Translations under genes and position numbers: made by a program
Assembly (NCBI GenBank): GCA_018383195.1
Contig: JAGZOP010000009.1
Location: 10,242 to 74,241 of the forward strand
Source of the DNA: Clostridiaceae bacterium
Lineage (GTDB): Bacteria; Bacillota; Clostridia; Oscillospirales; Butyricicoccaceae
Length of the DNA stretch: 64,000 nt
Direction: 5' to 3'
The notes under the pieces: model-generated
Database searches by the model: none
What the model saw: only the letters and a program-made list of their open reading frames with translations
What the model was told of the DNA's origin: nothing
In this document: piece by piece, positions 1-7,894 of the stretch
Layout of the letters: each line of letters opens with the position of its first letter
Position numbering within the stretch: the stretch's first letter is position 1

Positions 1-2
1 TA

Positions 3-497
3 GCGAAGGCGACGGTGCCGGTACTGCGGATGGATATTGACAGCCGGTATTTTGACGGCAACTATGCTGGAGGTGCGGAATATGTGCCGGTCTACCCGAC
101 CTTTACGCGGACACTGGCGCTGCTCGCCGCAGAGGGCGTCGCGCCCCATGCGCTGACCGTGGACGATCTGAGCCATATCACCATCTGGTACGATGGGGAA
201 GCGTACAGCGCAGCGGCATACGATAAGGTGATGACCCAGCAAGTCGGTGGAGAATCTTTCAGTGTCAATATTACCAACAAGGCAGAGATGCAAAAACTGC
301 TTCCGGGTGCAATGCTGGAGCCGGTAGCGGAATCCTGCGATATTGCATTTCGGGTAGAGGGCGGAGAGTATCACACTTACACCATCATAGTATCTTTCCT
401 AGATGGAAATTCGGCTGCACTCTATTATCCCGAGGGACAGTTCCCCGAAGAGCTGTGCCGTGCCTATCTGAGCGGCACGCAGCAGCCTGCTGCATGA
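3..497 (+). CDS. C-terminal part of an unrecognised protein (open at left edge)
   Basis: The frame is open from the first full codon at base 3, so the gene starts outside the window and the GTG at base 15 need not be the start. About 165 residues are visible. They are soluble-looking, with no membrane segment or cysteine cluster. A run of short beta-like stretches (IAFRVEGGEYHTYTIIVSFL) ends in a proline- and acid-rich tail. The style resembles the extracytoplasmic tails attached to M56-type or ABC-permease proteins in Clostridia (DUF6449-like), but I do not recognise the family with any certainty. A strong terminator follows 14 bases after the stop, so this is the last gene of its transcript. 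Confidence 0.6.
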   Translation, partial: AKATVPVLRMDIDSRYFDGNYAGGAEYVPVYPTFTRTLALLAAEGVAPHALTVDDLSHITIWYDGEAYSAAAYDKVMTQQVGGESFSVNITNKAEMQKLLPGAMLEPVAESCDIAFRVEGGEYHTYTIIVSFLDGNSAALYYPEGQFPEELCRAYLSGTQQPAA

Positions 498-510
498 CCA
501 CAGAAACAGG

Positions 511-540
511 AAAAGCCTGCTACTTTTTAGCAGGCTTTTC
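511..540 (+). terminator. Rho-independent terminator of the first gene
   Basis: An inverted repeat (AAAAGCCTGCTA / TAGCAGGCTTTT) closes a short loop and its 3' arm ends in a T run. It lies directly after the stop at 497. Confidence 0.85.
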
Positions 541-599
541 TGCTAAAATTGGATTGAAATTGGAAATTCAGAACCCGTATCGCCGATTTTTAAGGTTTT

Positions 600-846
600 T
601 TTCAGCTTTGTATCATAAAGTAGAACCACAGCGTGAGTAAGTTCGGATTGCCGCGCTGCGCTGTCGGGGTACTGCCGCCATCATGTACGCCGACGGTCTA
701 TCATATCCCACGCCGACGGGACGCGCCGGGGAGGATCGCCCCACCGTTTCTCCACATCTTCATGTTGTCATCGTTTATCTTCGGTGTCGTCCCGCTGGGC
801 AATTCAATTGGGTTTGTGCGTCTCGGAGGAATCCGGGGCGTTTTTT
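600..846 (+). ncRNA. Candidate structured non-coding RNA ending in its own terminator
   Basis: The 450 bases between the first two genes hold no credible CDS; the short ORFs here lack ribosome sites and recognisable sequence. A -10-like TATCAT lies at 611-616. A long-range stem pairs 713-723 with 788-798 (CGGGACG with CGTCCCG at its core). It encloses a small hairpin, CGGGG at 727-731 against CCCC/CCG at 739-746. The stretch ends in a terminator (819-846). This suggests an independent RNA of about 200-230 nt. I could not match it to SRP RNA (no GGAA domain IV), tmRNA or RNase P. 6S RNA is possible, but the outer closing stem is not convincing. Confidence 0.35.
819..846 (+). terminator. Rho-independent terminator
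   Basis: CGTCTCGG (819-826) pairs with CCGGGGCG (833-840) through eight pairs, two of them G-U. The loop is AGGAAT and six T residues follow at 841-846. No gene precedes it within 300 bases, which is the main reason to suspect an RNA gene upstream. Confidence 0.7.
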
Positions 847-882
847 CATTTTAGGCGGGCATGTATTTTGCACAACTCGAGG

Positions 883-910
883 TTGCGTCTTTCGACAAAA
901 TGGGTATAAT
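883..910 (+). promoter_or_regulatory. Sigma-A-type promoter for the deacetylase gene
   Basis: TTGCGT (883-888), a 16-base spacer and a perfect TATAAT (905-910), 40 bases before the TTG start at 950. Confidence 0.65.
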
Positions 911-949
911 AGAAGAGATAGGACTATATCGAAACGGAGTGAGTAAGGG

Positions 950-1894
950 TTGGGACGTTATCATAGACGCCGCGGTTATAGCAGTTATCGGCGGCGCAGA
1001 GACCCGAAGGCGTTTTTTAAATTTGCAGCAGTTTTATTTGTCATTGCAGCTTGTGCTGCCGCAGTCATCCAGACAAAGCGGCTCAGTACAACCGATGCAC
1101 AGATTGAAAAATTGGAAAAGCAGGTCAGCGATTTGCAGACCCGGCTGGATGAGGTCAATAAGGTCGTGCCGCAGGCGCTTTTGGAGCAGGCGGTCAGCGG
1201 ACTGGCGCTGGATTATCAAAAACTCTATCCGGAGATGAAGGCAGAAGCGGGAACTTTTGCGGAAAATGATGCAAAAGCGGTCTATCTGACATTCGATGAC
1301 GGTCCCTCATCCAATACCGAAGCCATTCTGGATGCGCTCAAGCAAACAGGTCAAAAGGCAACCTTTTTTGTAGTTGGAAAGAATATTGCGGGACGCGAAG
1401 CGGTTGTCAAGCGGATTGTAGAAGAAGGGCATACCATCGGCATTCACGGTTATTCACACGATTACGGCGCGACCTATGAATCGGTCGAGGCGTTTTTGGA
1501 GGATTTCCATCAGGCATATGATGCGGTCTATCAGGCGTGCGGCGTATACCCGACCGTATTCCGTTTCCCGGGCGGCTCGGTGAACGCATACAGCCGTGTG
1601 ACCTATCAGCAGATTATCGCGGAAATGGTGCGCCGCGGCTTCGTGTACTATGACTGGAACGTATCCAGTGAGGATGCGACCGGTAAGGCGTACACCGCGG
1701 AGGAGCTGATTCAGACGGTCATGGCGGGTGTGGCAAAGGAAGAGCACCCCATTGTACTGCTGCATGATGCGGCGGATAAAAAGGAAACTGCGAACGCGGT
1801 TGCAGCATTGGTCGAGCAGCTTCAGTCGCAGGGATATTACTGCGACAAGCTGACGCCGACGGTTCAGCCGGTCACATTCAGTTACAGCGGATAA
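950..1894 (+). CDS. Membrane-anchored polysaccharide deacetylase (NodB-type)
   Basis: Predicted metal-dependent deacetylase acting on peptidoglycan or another N-acetylated glycan outside the cell. The 314-residue protein has an Arg-rich cytoplasmic start, one membrane segment (about 21-41) and a short coiled coil (about 48-72). The NodB domain runs from about 103. Motifs seen: TFDDGPS with the catalytic and metal aspartates, HGYSH with the metal histidines, RFPGGS, and VLLHD near the end. Translation starts at TTG 950, with GGAG ten bases upstream. The family includes PdaA/PdaC-like enzymes; substrate (MurNAc or GlcNAc) cannot be told from sequence alone. It is a single-gene transcript with its own promoter and terminator. 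Confidence 0.88.
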   Translation: MGRYHRRRGYSSYRRRRDPKAFFKFAAVLFVIAACAAAVIQTKRLSTTDAQIEKLEKQVSDLQTRLDEVNKVVPQALLEQAVSGLALDYQKLYPEMKAEAGTFAENDAKAVYLTFDDGPSSNTEAILDALKQTGQKATFFVVGKNIAGREAVVKRIVEEGHTIGIHGYSHDYGATYESVEAFLEDFHQAYDAVYQACGVYPTVFRFPGGSVNAYSRVTYQQIIAEMVRRGFVYYDWNVSSEDATGKAYTAEELIQTVMAGVAKEEHPIVLLHDAADKKETANAVAALVEQLQSQGYYCDKLTPTVQPVTFSYSG

Positions 1895-1900
1895 AAAAAG

Positions 1901-1932
1901 GTCCGGCTCAAAAATATGAGCCGGACTTTTTT
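1901..1932 (+). terminator. Rho-independent terminator
   Basis: GTCCGGCTCA / TGAGCCGGAC is a ten-pair stem followed by TTTTTT, directly after the deacetylase stop. Confidence 0.92.
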
Positions 1933-1972
1933 GCCCCGGTTCGGATCACCACGGCAGTTTCTCCATCTCTAT

Positions 1973-2018
1973 TTTAGTAAATTTATGTACTAAAGTCAAT
2001 AGTAAAGATGTTTACTAT
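1973..2018. promoter_or_regulatory. Paired inverted repeats, likely XRE operators, with promoter
   Basis: Two inverted repeats share a TAGTA/TACTA half-site. TTTAGTA (1973-1979) is eight bases from TACTAAA (1988-1994), and ATAGTAAA (1999-2006) is four bases from TTTACTAT (2011-2018). A -10-like TATACT follows at 2032-2037, before the XRE start at 2055. Autoregulation by the small repressor is the natural reading; this is inferred. Confidence 0.55.
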
Positions 2019-2054
2019 GATACGCTCTGCTTATACTAAGAGCAGAGGAGAAGT

Positions 2055-2261
2055 ATGGAGATTTATCAAAAGCGAATCCGTGACCTGCGCGAGGATGCGG
2101 ATAAGACGCAGGCAGAGGTTGCAGCGGCGCTTGGCACCTCGCAGACCATGTATGCGCGCTATGAGCGCGGCGCGAACGAACTGCCAATCCGTCATCTGAT
2201 TCGGTTGGCACAGTATTACGGCGTATCGTCCGACTATATTTTGGGATTGACGGACGAATAA
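2055..2261 (+). CDS. Small XRE-family helix-turn-helix regulator
   Basis: A 68-residue protein consisting of a single Cro/C1-type HTH. The recognition helix region is TQAEVAAALGTSQTMYARYERG, at about residues 18-39. It ends with the YYGVSSDYILGL helix typical of Xre proteins, and there is no sensor domain. The ribosome site AGAGGAG precedes the ATG. Paired inverted repeats just upstream fit autorepression. It does not look like an antitoxin: no toxin gene is adjacent. It is monocistronic and convergent with ppa. Confidence 0.85.
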   Translation: MEIYQKRIRDLREDADKTQAEVAAALGTSQTMYARYERGANELPIRHLIRLAQYYGVSSDYILGLTDE

Positions 2262-2263
2262 AA

Positions 2264-2304
2264 TCCGCCCGGTTCATGATTTCGTGAGCCGGACGGACTT
2301 TTTT
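2264..2304. terminator. Bidirectional terminator between the XRE gene and ppa
   Basis: TCCG-CCGGTTCA pairs with TGAGCCGG-CGGA with single-base bulges. T residues follow on the + strand and a shorter run on the - strand. The + strand T run overlaps the ppa stop codon. Confidence 0.75.
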
Positions 2305-2890
2305 ATGGCGTGAGCTGCTTGGAAAGCTCCTGCGCGCGCGCACTCGGATGCCCGGGGCGCTTGCCGCAGAAGTGAATTTGATAACGATCCATGCAGCTGC
2401 TTACAATCTGAATCGCTTCGTCGCGCGAGAGCGTATCCAGCACCGTGGTGTGCTTATGCTCCAGCTGCTTATAGATTTCAAAAAAATGCCGGATTTCCTG
2501 CGCGATATGGGGTGGAAGATCGGAAAGGTCATGATAAAAATTCCATGTAGGATCCTCGCGGGCAATAGCGATGATTTTCTCATCGTAGCTGTCCTCATCA
2601 ATCATGCGGATGCAGCCGATCGGGATACAGTCCACCATTACGAGCGGGTCGAGCGATTCGGAGCACAGAACCAGAACATCGAGCGGGTCGCTGTCATCGG
2701 CATAGGTACGGGGAATGAAACCATAGTTTGCCGGATAGTGTGCAGAAGTGTGCAGAATGCGGTCAAGGCGCAGCAGACCGGTGCGTTTGTCCATTTCGTA
2801 CTTCTTTTTGCTGCCCATTGGAATCTCGATGACCGCAGTAAACTGCTGCGGCGTGATGAGTTCCGGAGAAATGTCATGCCAGATGTTCAA
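2303..2890 (-). CDS. ppa: Inorganic pyrophosphatase, family I
   Basis: Hydrolyses pyrophosphate to two phosphates in the cytoplasm, pulling biosynthetic reactions forward. The 195 residues show family I hallmarks: KYEMDK near residue 30, HYPANYGFIP near 52, and the metal-binding signature DDSDPLDVLVL near 65. This is the soluble Mg2+-dependent type rather than the Mn2+ family II enzyme common in Bacilli. The promoter lies 23 bases upstream; the gene is monocistronic and converges on the XRE gene. Confidence 0.93.
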   Translation of the reverse strand: MNIWHDISPELITPQQFTAVIEIPMGSKKKYEMDKRTGLLRLDRILHTSAHYPANYGFIPRTYADDSDPLDVLVLCSESLDPLVMVDCIPIGCIRMIDEDSYDEKIIAIAREDPTWNFYHDLSDLPPHIAQEIRHFFEIYKQLEHKHTTVLDTLSRDEAIQIVSSCMDRYQIHFCGKRPGHPSARAQELSKQLTP

Positions 2891-2912
2891 AGAGATTGCC
2901 CCCTTTTTTTTT

Positions 2913-2941
2913 ATTCTACAAGATTACGCGCAAAAAGGCAA
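2913..2941 (-). promoter_or_regulatory. Promoter of ppa
   Basis: Read on the - strand: TTGCCT (2941-2936), 17-base spacer, TAGAAT (2918-2913). Confidence 0.6.
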
Positions 2942-2950
2942 TCTCAAAAA

Positions 2951-2976
2951 GAAAAACCCCCGGCTTTCACCGGGGG
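2951..2976 (-). terminator. Terminator of the Bax-inhibitor-like gene
   Basis: On the - strand CCCCCGG and CCGGGGG close a short loop and run into TTTTTC. It lies 17 bases past the stop at 2993. Confidence 0.85.
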
Positions 2977-2992
2977 CATGGGAGATACAGAT

Positions 2993-3679
2993 TTAGTCGC
3001 GGTCGCCAAACAGACGCAGGATATAGAGGAACAGGTTGACGAAGTCCAGATACAGCTCGAGCGCCGCGAGGATTGCGGCATTGGCAAGGATTTCAGGACT
3101 GTGGCTGTATGCTGCGTACATTGCCTTGATCTTTTGCACATCGTAAGCGGTGAACGCGAGGAACAATCCGACGCCGGCGAAGCAGAACAGGCGCTCCATA
3201 CCGCCGAAACCAAAGAACATCCCGAGCAGATTGAATACAATCATCAGAATCAGTCCACCGATCAGCAGGGGACGCAGGCGGGAGAGATCGACCGAGGTAA
3301 AGTATCCAACCGCAGCCATAACGCCGAAATAAACCGCGGTGACACCGAACGCAAGAATCAAAATCGGCACTTCAAAATACAGGAACAGCGTGGAGAATGT
3401 CAGACCGTTGAGTACGGCGTATACAAAAAACATTGCACGCGAAGCGCCGGTGGAAAGCTTGCCGACACTGGCAGACAACTTGAATACAGTGACCAGTTCT
3501 AGGATTGCGAGGATGGCCATTGCAGGCAGGGAAAGAAACAGCGTAACCAGACCGCTGAGGTAGGTTCCGAGCATGACTGCGAACGTTACCGCAAGACCGA
3601 GAAACATCCAGCCAAAGGTTTTTGCCGTGTAACGGCCAATGGAAATGGGCTGCGCAGAATGGTTGTTTTCATACATCAT
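2993..3679 (-). CDS. Bax inhibitor-1/YccA-family membrane protein
   Basis: A 228-residue integral membrane protein with about seven hydrophobic segments, of the BI-1/YccA/YetJ family. Bacterial members such as B. subtilis YetJ are pH-sensitive Ca2+ leak channels; others modulate FtsH. Conserved features seen are the acidic pocket residues in the last segments (AFTAYDVQKIK and ELYLDFVNLFLYILRLFG). I chose the ATG at 3679 because GAGGTGATT sits directly before it; the longer reading would add 41 unsupported residues. The promoter lies immediately upstream. No neighbour explains a specific role. Confidence 0.85.
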   Translation of the reverse strand: MMYENNHSAQPISIGRYTAKTFGWMFLGLAVTFAVMLGTYLSGLVTLFLSLPAMAILAILELVTVFKLSASVGKLSTGASRAMFFVYAVLNGLTFSTLFLYFEVPILILAFGVTAVYFGVMAAVGYFTSVDLSRLRPLLIGGLILMIVFNLLGMFFGFGGMERLFCFAGVGLFLAFTAYDVQKIKAMYAAYSHSPEILANAAILAALELYLDFVNLFLYILRLFGDRD

Positions 3680-3696
3680 AATCACCTCACAGCGCC

Positions 3697-3725
3697 ATTG
3701 TAGCATGTCCTGCGCGAATTGTCCA
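3697..3725 (-). promoter_or_regulatory. Promoter of the Bax-inhibitor-like gene
   Basis: On the - strand TGGACA (3725-3720), 17 bases, TACAAT (3702-3697), just before the ribosome site. Confidence 0.6.
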
Positions 3726-3933
3726 GAACTCCCTTTCGGGCGGCAGAGCAGAGGGAAAAAAGAGGAAAGAATTCTTGTATAAAAACAACGCAAATCAGCC
3801 AAAAACAGGCGAATGATTTAAGAAATATATTTTTAAACCGTTTGTTAATTTTGTGCGTCAGGTGCGGACGTTTGCGGCGATTTGTGGTATGATAGGAACA
3901 TGGACAGGAAATCCATCGGTAAGGATTGATTTT

Positions 3934-4893
3934 ATGGATATCAAATGCACCCAAAACATGTTTAAAAGCGCCAACGGCGTGTCTTCGATCACTTACTATA
4001 TTCTGGCGCCCGAAGGGGTGGAAGCGCGTGGAATCGTGCAGATTGCACATGGGATGTGCGAGTATTTTTCCAGATATACTGTTTTTGCAAAATATTTATG
4101 CAGCCTTGGATTCATCGTCTGCGGCAACGACCATCTTGGACATGGCGCATCGGTCTCCCGGGAAACCGAACTCGGCTTTTTTGCAGCGCAAAATGGGTGG
4201 AAGTACCTAATTGACGATATGAAGCAGCTGACGGATATTATGCGGGGGCGGTATCCCGGAATGCCTTACTTCCTGTTCGGGCATTCCATGGGCTCCCTGC
4301 TCGCGCGGCTATATCTGCCGCAGTATGGAAAAACGCTCAGCGGAAGCATCCTGTGCGGGACAGTGGGACCAAATCCTCTGGCAAAGACCGGTATCAAACT
4401 GGCGGATACAGTCGCCCATTCCCATGGGATGACCTATCGTTCGGGAATGCTTTCCCGGCTTGCAATGGGCAAGTTAAACCGGAAAATTGCGGACCCGCCG
4501 TCTGTATTCTCGTGGCTGACCCGCGATCAGCACATTGTGGAATTGTATCAGTCGGATAGCAAGTGCAATTTTGTTTTTACGGCGACCGGATTCCGCGATC
4601 TGTTTACGCTCGTGTATCGCGCGAACAATGCGCGCTGCTTCCGCGGGACGCCGCATGAACTGCCGCTTTTGCTGATCTCCGGGGATAAAGACCCGATTGG
4701 CGGCTATGGCGACGGTGTACGCAATGTGGCGCGGATGTATCACGCTGCCGGACAGAAAGATGTCGATGTGATCTTCTATAAGGACGCGCGGCATGAAATT
4801 CTGAATGAACTGAATCATCTGGATGTGTTTGGAGATGTTTCACGTTGGCTTGAAAGCCATCTCGCAGTCAAAGAACCGGATGCCAGCGCATAA
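3934..4893 (+). CDS. Alpha/beta hydrolase, monoacylglycerol-lipase-like (S33/PldB type)
   Basis: A 319-residue cytoplasmic serine hydrolase. The nucleophile elbow GHSMGS is near residue 113, an oxyanion-type AHGMCEY near 43, the catalytic acid region SGDKDPIGGYG near 250, and the histidine in DARHEILNE near 287. The order matches lysophospholipase/monoacylglycerol lipase enzymes that cleave fatty acyl esters; the substrate is unknown. The start at 3934 has AAGGA eight bases upstream. A 27-residue longer reading would include the likely -10 (TATGAT at 3888-3893) and is rejected. It is monocistronic with a perfect palindromic terminator. Confidence 0.87.
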   Translation: MDIKCTQNMFKSANGVSSITYYILAPEGVEARGIVQIAHGMCEYFSRYTVFAKYLCSLGFIVCGNDHLGHGASVSRETELGFFAAQNGWKYLIDDMKQLTDIMRGRYPGMPYFLFGHSMGSLLARLYLPQYGKTLSGSILCGTVGPNPLAKTGIKLADTVAHSHGMTYRSGMLSRLAMGKLNRKIADPPSVFSWLTRDQHIVELYQSDSKCNFVFTATGFRDLFTLVYRANNARCFRGTPHELPLLLISGDKDPIGGYGDGVRNVARMYHAAGQKDVDVIFYKDARHEILNELNHLDVFGDVSRWLESHLAVKEPDASA

Positions 4894-4895
4894 AA

Positions 4896-4923
4896 AAACC
4901 GCCTGATATCAGGCGGTTTTTCT
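4896..4923 (+). terminator. Palindromic rho-independent terminator
   Basis: AAACCGCCTGAT / ATCAGGCGGTTT is a perfect 12-base palindrome arm pair followed by TTTT. Confidence 0.9.
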
Positions 4924-4951
4924 TGACAGTCCTCCAATATGATACTATACT
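4923..4951 (+). promoter_or_regulatory. Near-consensus promoter for the VanZ-metallophosphoesterase operon
   Basis: TTGACA (4923-4928), 17-base spacer, TATACT (4946-4951). It abuts the preceding terminator. Confidence 0.85.
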
Positions 4952-4997
4952 AACTGTATTAGCATGAGTGATACAGATAAGCAGGTGGAGGTGCGTG

Positions 4998-5552
4998 ATG
5001 AAGATACGGAAACTGGTGGGTTTCGTACTGATGATGGCGGTAAGTTGGGTGATTCTGGAGATTACGGGTGCATCACCGGCGAATTTTCTGGTGGTGCGGG
5101 ATTTTGCGGCGACAGCAAATGTCACCCTGGTGCCGTTTGCGGATATTCTGGATTTGGTGAACGGCGGCAGCTTATCCGGTATGCTCCTCAATATTGGCGG
5201 GAATATTGCGCTGTTCATGCCGCTCGGGTTTATGCTGCCCATGGTTTGGACGGGGTTTCGTCGTCTGCCGCGTACCGCGGCATTTGGCGCGTGCGTGAGC
5301 CTGTTCATTGAGGTAAGCCAGCTCTTTAATTACCGGGCAACTGTAACCGATGATCTGTTGCTTAACACCTGCGGTGCAGTGCTGGGCTATCTGTGCGCTG
5401 CGGCAGTGCTGCGCGTCCTGCCGCAGCTGTCACCGGATGACTACACAGAACGCCGCTGCGTCCTGCCTGCTGCACTTGCGGTATTGCTTCCGTATTTGGT
5501 GCAGACGGTACAGGAAAGTATATTTTTCCTTACTTACTCGCAGAATATTTGA
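4998..5552 (+). CDS. VanZ-family membrane protein
   Basis: A 184-residue membrane protein with about five hydrophobic segments. It shows the VanZ pattern: NIGGNIALFMPLGFMLP, then a conserved Glu (SLFIEVSQLF), then TDDLLLNTCGAVLGY. VanZ proteins give low-level teicoplanin/lipoglycopeptide resistance in enterococci, but most chromosomal copies have no known job. The ATG at 4998 follows GGTGGAGGTG; ten residues of the longer reading are dropped. A metallophosphoesterase gene follows 43 bases on and probably shares the transcript. Confidence 0.85.
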   Translation: MKIRKLVGFVLMMAVSWVILEITGASPANFLVVRDFAATANVTLVPFADILDLVNGGSLSGMLLNIGGNIALFMPLGFMLPMVWTGFRRLPRTAAFGACVSLFIEVSQLFNYRATVTDDLLLNTCGAVLGYLCAAAVLRVLPQLSPDDYTERRCVLPAALAVLLPYLVQTVQESIFFLTYSQNI

Positions 5553-5595
5553 GAGAATGCCAATGGCATCAAACCCTTGAAAGGAAGGCATGCAT

Positions 5596-6471
5596 ATGAA
5601 AAAAATGAAACATCCGCTGATGGGTTGTGCTGCATGCGCAGCCGGGATGTTTACTGCATTTACATTATGGCAAAATATCCGCGTGAAAACGACAGAATAT
5701 GTGCTGCAATCCCAAGACCTGCCGTCTGCATTTGATGGGTTCCGCATTGTGCTGCTCGCAGACATTCACAGCCGCCGCTTTGGGGATAAGCAGGAACAGC
5801 TGCTTTCGCGTGTGCGCGCAGCCAAACCGGATTTAATTTTGATAGCGGGAGATTGGATGGATGCGCGGGCGGGAAAGCTTTCGACCTGTATTGCGCAGGC
5901 ACGCGGATTGTGTGCCATCGCACCGGTATGCGGTGTGTATGGAAACCACGAACTGCGCCGTATTCGCAAGACCGGACAGGATAAATTTGGCGCTGCACTT
6001 CAAAAGATGGGCGTACAGATGCTGCATACTTCGGGTACGCGTATTGAACGCGGCGGCATGTATCTCAATTTGATTGGGGTGGAAGATCCGGCAGAAATAC
6101 CCGATCACCCAAAGAAAAAGGAAATGATGCGTTCGGTAGATGAAATGATGGAGCGCGTGATGCATGGGGTGCTTCCGGATGAATTCACCATTTTAATCGC
6201 GCACCGACCGGAGTTTTTTCATGTTTACGCGAAGTATCCGATTGATTTGGTGTGCGCAGGACATGCCCATGGAGGGCAGATCCGCTTGCCGGGGATTGGG
6301 GGACTGTTTGCCCCAGGACAGGGGCTGCTGCCTAAATATACAGGCGGAAAATACAGCGAGGGTCAGACAAATATGATTGTCAGCCGTGGACTGGGCGGCA
6401 GGGAAGCGCCGATCCGCATTTTGAATATGCCGGAGATCGTGGTGCTGACGCTGAAAGCAGGGGAATCGTAG
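5596..6471 (+). CDS. Membrane-anchored metallophosphoesterase (YkuE/YaeI type)
   Basis: A 291-residue enzyme with an N-terminal membrane segment (about 8-25) and a calcineurin-like phosphoesterase domain. The dinuclear-metal motifs appear in order: LLADIHSRR, AGDWMD, YGNHELRR, IAHRPEFF and CAGHAHGGQIRLP. Family members act at the envelope on phospholipid or lipid-linked phosphates; the substrate here is unknown. I chose the second in-frame ATG (5596) because AAGGAAGG ends only one base before the first ATG (5590) but seven before this one. It is probably co-transcribed with the VanZ gene. Confidence 0.88.
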   Translation: MKKMKHPLMGCAACAAGMFTAFTLWQNIRVKTTEYVLQSQDLPSAFDGFRIVLLADIHSRRFGDKQEQLLSRVRAAKPDLILIAGDWMDARAGKLSTCIAQARGLCAIAPVCGVYGNHELRRIRKTGQDKFGAALQKMGVQMLHTSGTRIERGGMYLNLIGVEDPAEIPDHPKKKEMMRSVDEMMERVMHGVLPDEFTILIAHRPEFFHVYAKYPIDLVCAGHAHGGQIRLPGIGGLFAPGQGLLPKYTGGKYSEGQTNMIVSRGLGGREAPIRILNMPEIVVLTLKAGES

Positions 6472-6787
6472 GCGGGCACGCCTGCGCAGAGGATGCCTGT
6501 GCATTGAAAAAGCACGAAAAAAAGCACGCGCCTGTGCTGCATGATCGATACATATGATGGCATACGCGCGCCTGAACGATTCGGTTGTCATATTTTTTGC
6601 GAAAAGTTTGTCGTATTTTTTTCATTTTTCGCCTTTTTCATTTTGCGAATTGTGCATTTTGTTCACAAATATTTTTTTTAAATCTTGTATATCACGCGAA
6701 TGGCTGACAATATTCTTTCGCCGTATAATATATCCACATTCAAAGCTACATGTGCCGGGTTGGAACGCGGCGAAAGGAGTGTCCATC
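6472..6787 (+). promoter_or_regulatory. Intergenic region with promoter of the dehydrogenase gene
   Basis: These 316 bases hold no gene; an upstream ATG in the dehydrogenase frame (6554) gives only low-complexity sequence. From about 6590 the DNA is strongly T-rich. A perfect TATAAT lies at 6724-6729 with only a weak -35 (TGGCTG at 6701). An inverted repeat TTGTG-N9-CACAA (6650-6668) lies about 55 bases upstream of the -10 and could be an activator or repressor site. Confidence 0.5.
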
Positions 6788-7807
6788 ATGAAAGAAATAA
6801 AGGTCGGTATTGTTGGTTTGGGACGTCTGGGTGCTGTACATGCAGAGAATTTGGCGTTTAAAATTCCGGGATGCAAGCTGACAGCAGCATGCTCTCTGGT
6901 ACAGTCGGAACTGGATTGGGCAAAGGATTTTCTCGGTGTTGAGTTTGTAACGAACGATTACAGAAAAATGATTGACGAGGCAGATATTGAGGCAGTTGCA
7001 ATTGTATCTTCTTCCCCCGAACACTGCTGGATGATTGAATATGCAATGGATGCTGGTAAGCATGTTTTCTGCGATAAGCCGCTTGGCTGCTCACTGGAAG
7101 AGTGCAAACGTGCAGAAGCTGCTGTAGAACGGCATCCAGATAAATTGTTTTTCCTTGGTTTTATGCGTCGATACGATCCTTCTTATGCACGCGCTAAAGC
7201 GGAGATTGATGCTGGCAAGATCGGAAAGCCGTATCTTGTAAAGGCAACAGGTCTCGATCCGGAAGCTTTGGTTGAAAGCTGCATTCAGTTCTCCAAGACC
7301 TCCGGAGGAATTTTCATCGATGCTGCATCGCATGATATTGATTTGATGCGCTGGTTCCTCGGCGGCGAAATCACGGAAGTGTATGCTGCTGGCACGACGT
7401 TTAAGCATCCTGAGTTCACCGAAAACGGGGACACCGAGACAGGTGTGGCGATGCTGAAGCTGGATAACGGCACGGTAGCTTTTCTGCATGTTGGCCGCAC
7501 AGCTCCGCATGGTTACCACACGGAGACGGAAATTGTTGCGACTGAAGGTCATATCCGAGTTGCAGGCGTTCCAGCCAAGGACCGGGCAATGGTTTATGAC
7601 AAGTATGGTGCGCGTCAGGAAATTGTAGAGAACTTCCCGCAGCGTTTTGCAGAGGCGTATCTGTTGGAAATGATCGATTTCATTGATTGCATTCGAAATG
7701 GGCGCAAGCCAGAACTTACTGTTTATGACGGCACGAAAGCTACGGTGGTGACCTATGCAATCACAGATTCTTTCCATTGCGGCAAAGCGGTTGAAGTGAA
7801 ATACTGA
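6788..7807 (+). CDS. Gfo/Idh/MocA-family NAD(P)-dependent oxidoreductase (inositol dehydrogenase-like)
   Basis: A 339-residue cytoplasmic sugar/polyol dehydrogenase. The Rossmann nucleotide motif GLGRLGAVHAEN is near residue 9, the EKP-type catalytic lysine is in CDKPLG near 97, and the active-site segment DAASHDIDLMRWF is near 178. Closest by feel to myo-inositol 2-dehydrogenases (IolG/IolX), but other polyols are possible. Start ATG 6788 has AAAGGAG eight bases upstream. The codons look more AT-rich than the neighbours, as do those of the LacI gene behind it, which may mean the pair was acquired together. No transporter or isomerase gene accompanies it. Confidence 0.85.
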   Translation: MKEIKVGIVGLGRLGAVHAENLAFKIPGCKLTAACSLVQSELDWAKDFLGVEFVTNDYRKMIDEADIEAVAIVSSSPEHCWMIEYAMDAGKHVFCDKPLGCSLEECKRAEAAVERHPDKLFFLGFMRRYDPSYARAKAEIDAGKIGKPYLVKATGLDPEALVESCIQFSKTSGGIFIDAASHDIDLMRWFLGGEITEVYAAGTTFKHPEFTENGDTETGVAMLKLDNGTVAFLHVGRTAPHGYHTETEIVATEGHIRVAGVPAKDRAMVYDKYGARQEIVENFPQRFAEAYLLEMIDFIDCIRNGRKPELTVYDGTKATVVTYAITDSFHCGKAVEVKY

Positions 7808-7820
7808 TTCCGTTCATATC

Positions 7821-7864
7821 ATAAAAAGACATGACATCCAATCTTAGATGCCATGTCTTTTTAT
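7821..7864 (+). terminator. Rho-independent terminator after the dehydrogenase
   Basis: ATAAAAAGACATG pairs with CATGTCTTTTTAT, with an inner GACATC/GATG pairing. It separates the dehydrogenase from the LacI gene, so the latter may depend on read-through or an unseen promoter. Confidence 0.8.
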
Positions 7865-7894
7865 CAATATATGATTCGCAGGAGGTTGTATATT

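Noticed and set aside
600..846. Calling this RNA SRP RNA, tmRNA, RNase P RNA or 6S RNA
   Set aside because: The SRP GGAA tetraloop core, tmRNA ends and RNase P core are absent; a full 6S closing stem could not be built by eye, so only a generic call is given.
633..946. Two overlapping ORFs of 73 and 87 codons in the first intergenic region
   Set aside because: No ribosome site, one runs through a terminator, and the region folds as RNA.
1996..2343. 115-codon - strand ORF opposite the XRE gene
   Set aside because: Antisense to the XRE gene and its operators, and runs through the shared terminator.
6554..6787. N-terminal extension of the dehydrogenase from 6554
   Set aside because: The extension is Phe/Ser-rich, spans the TATAAT box and lacks a ribosome site; the Rossmann fold starts right after ATG 6788.
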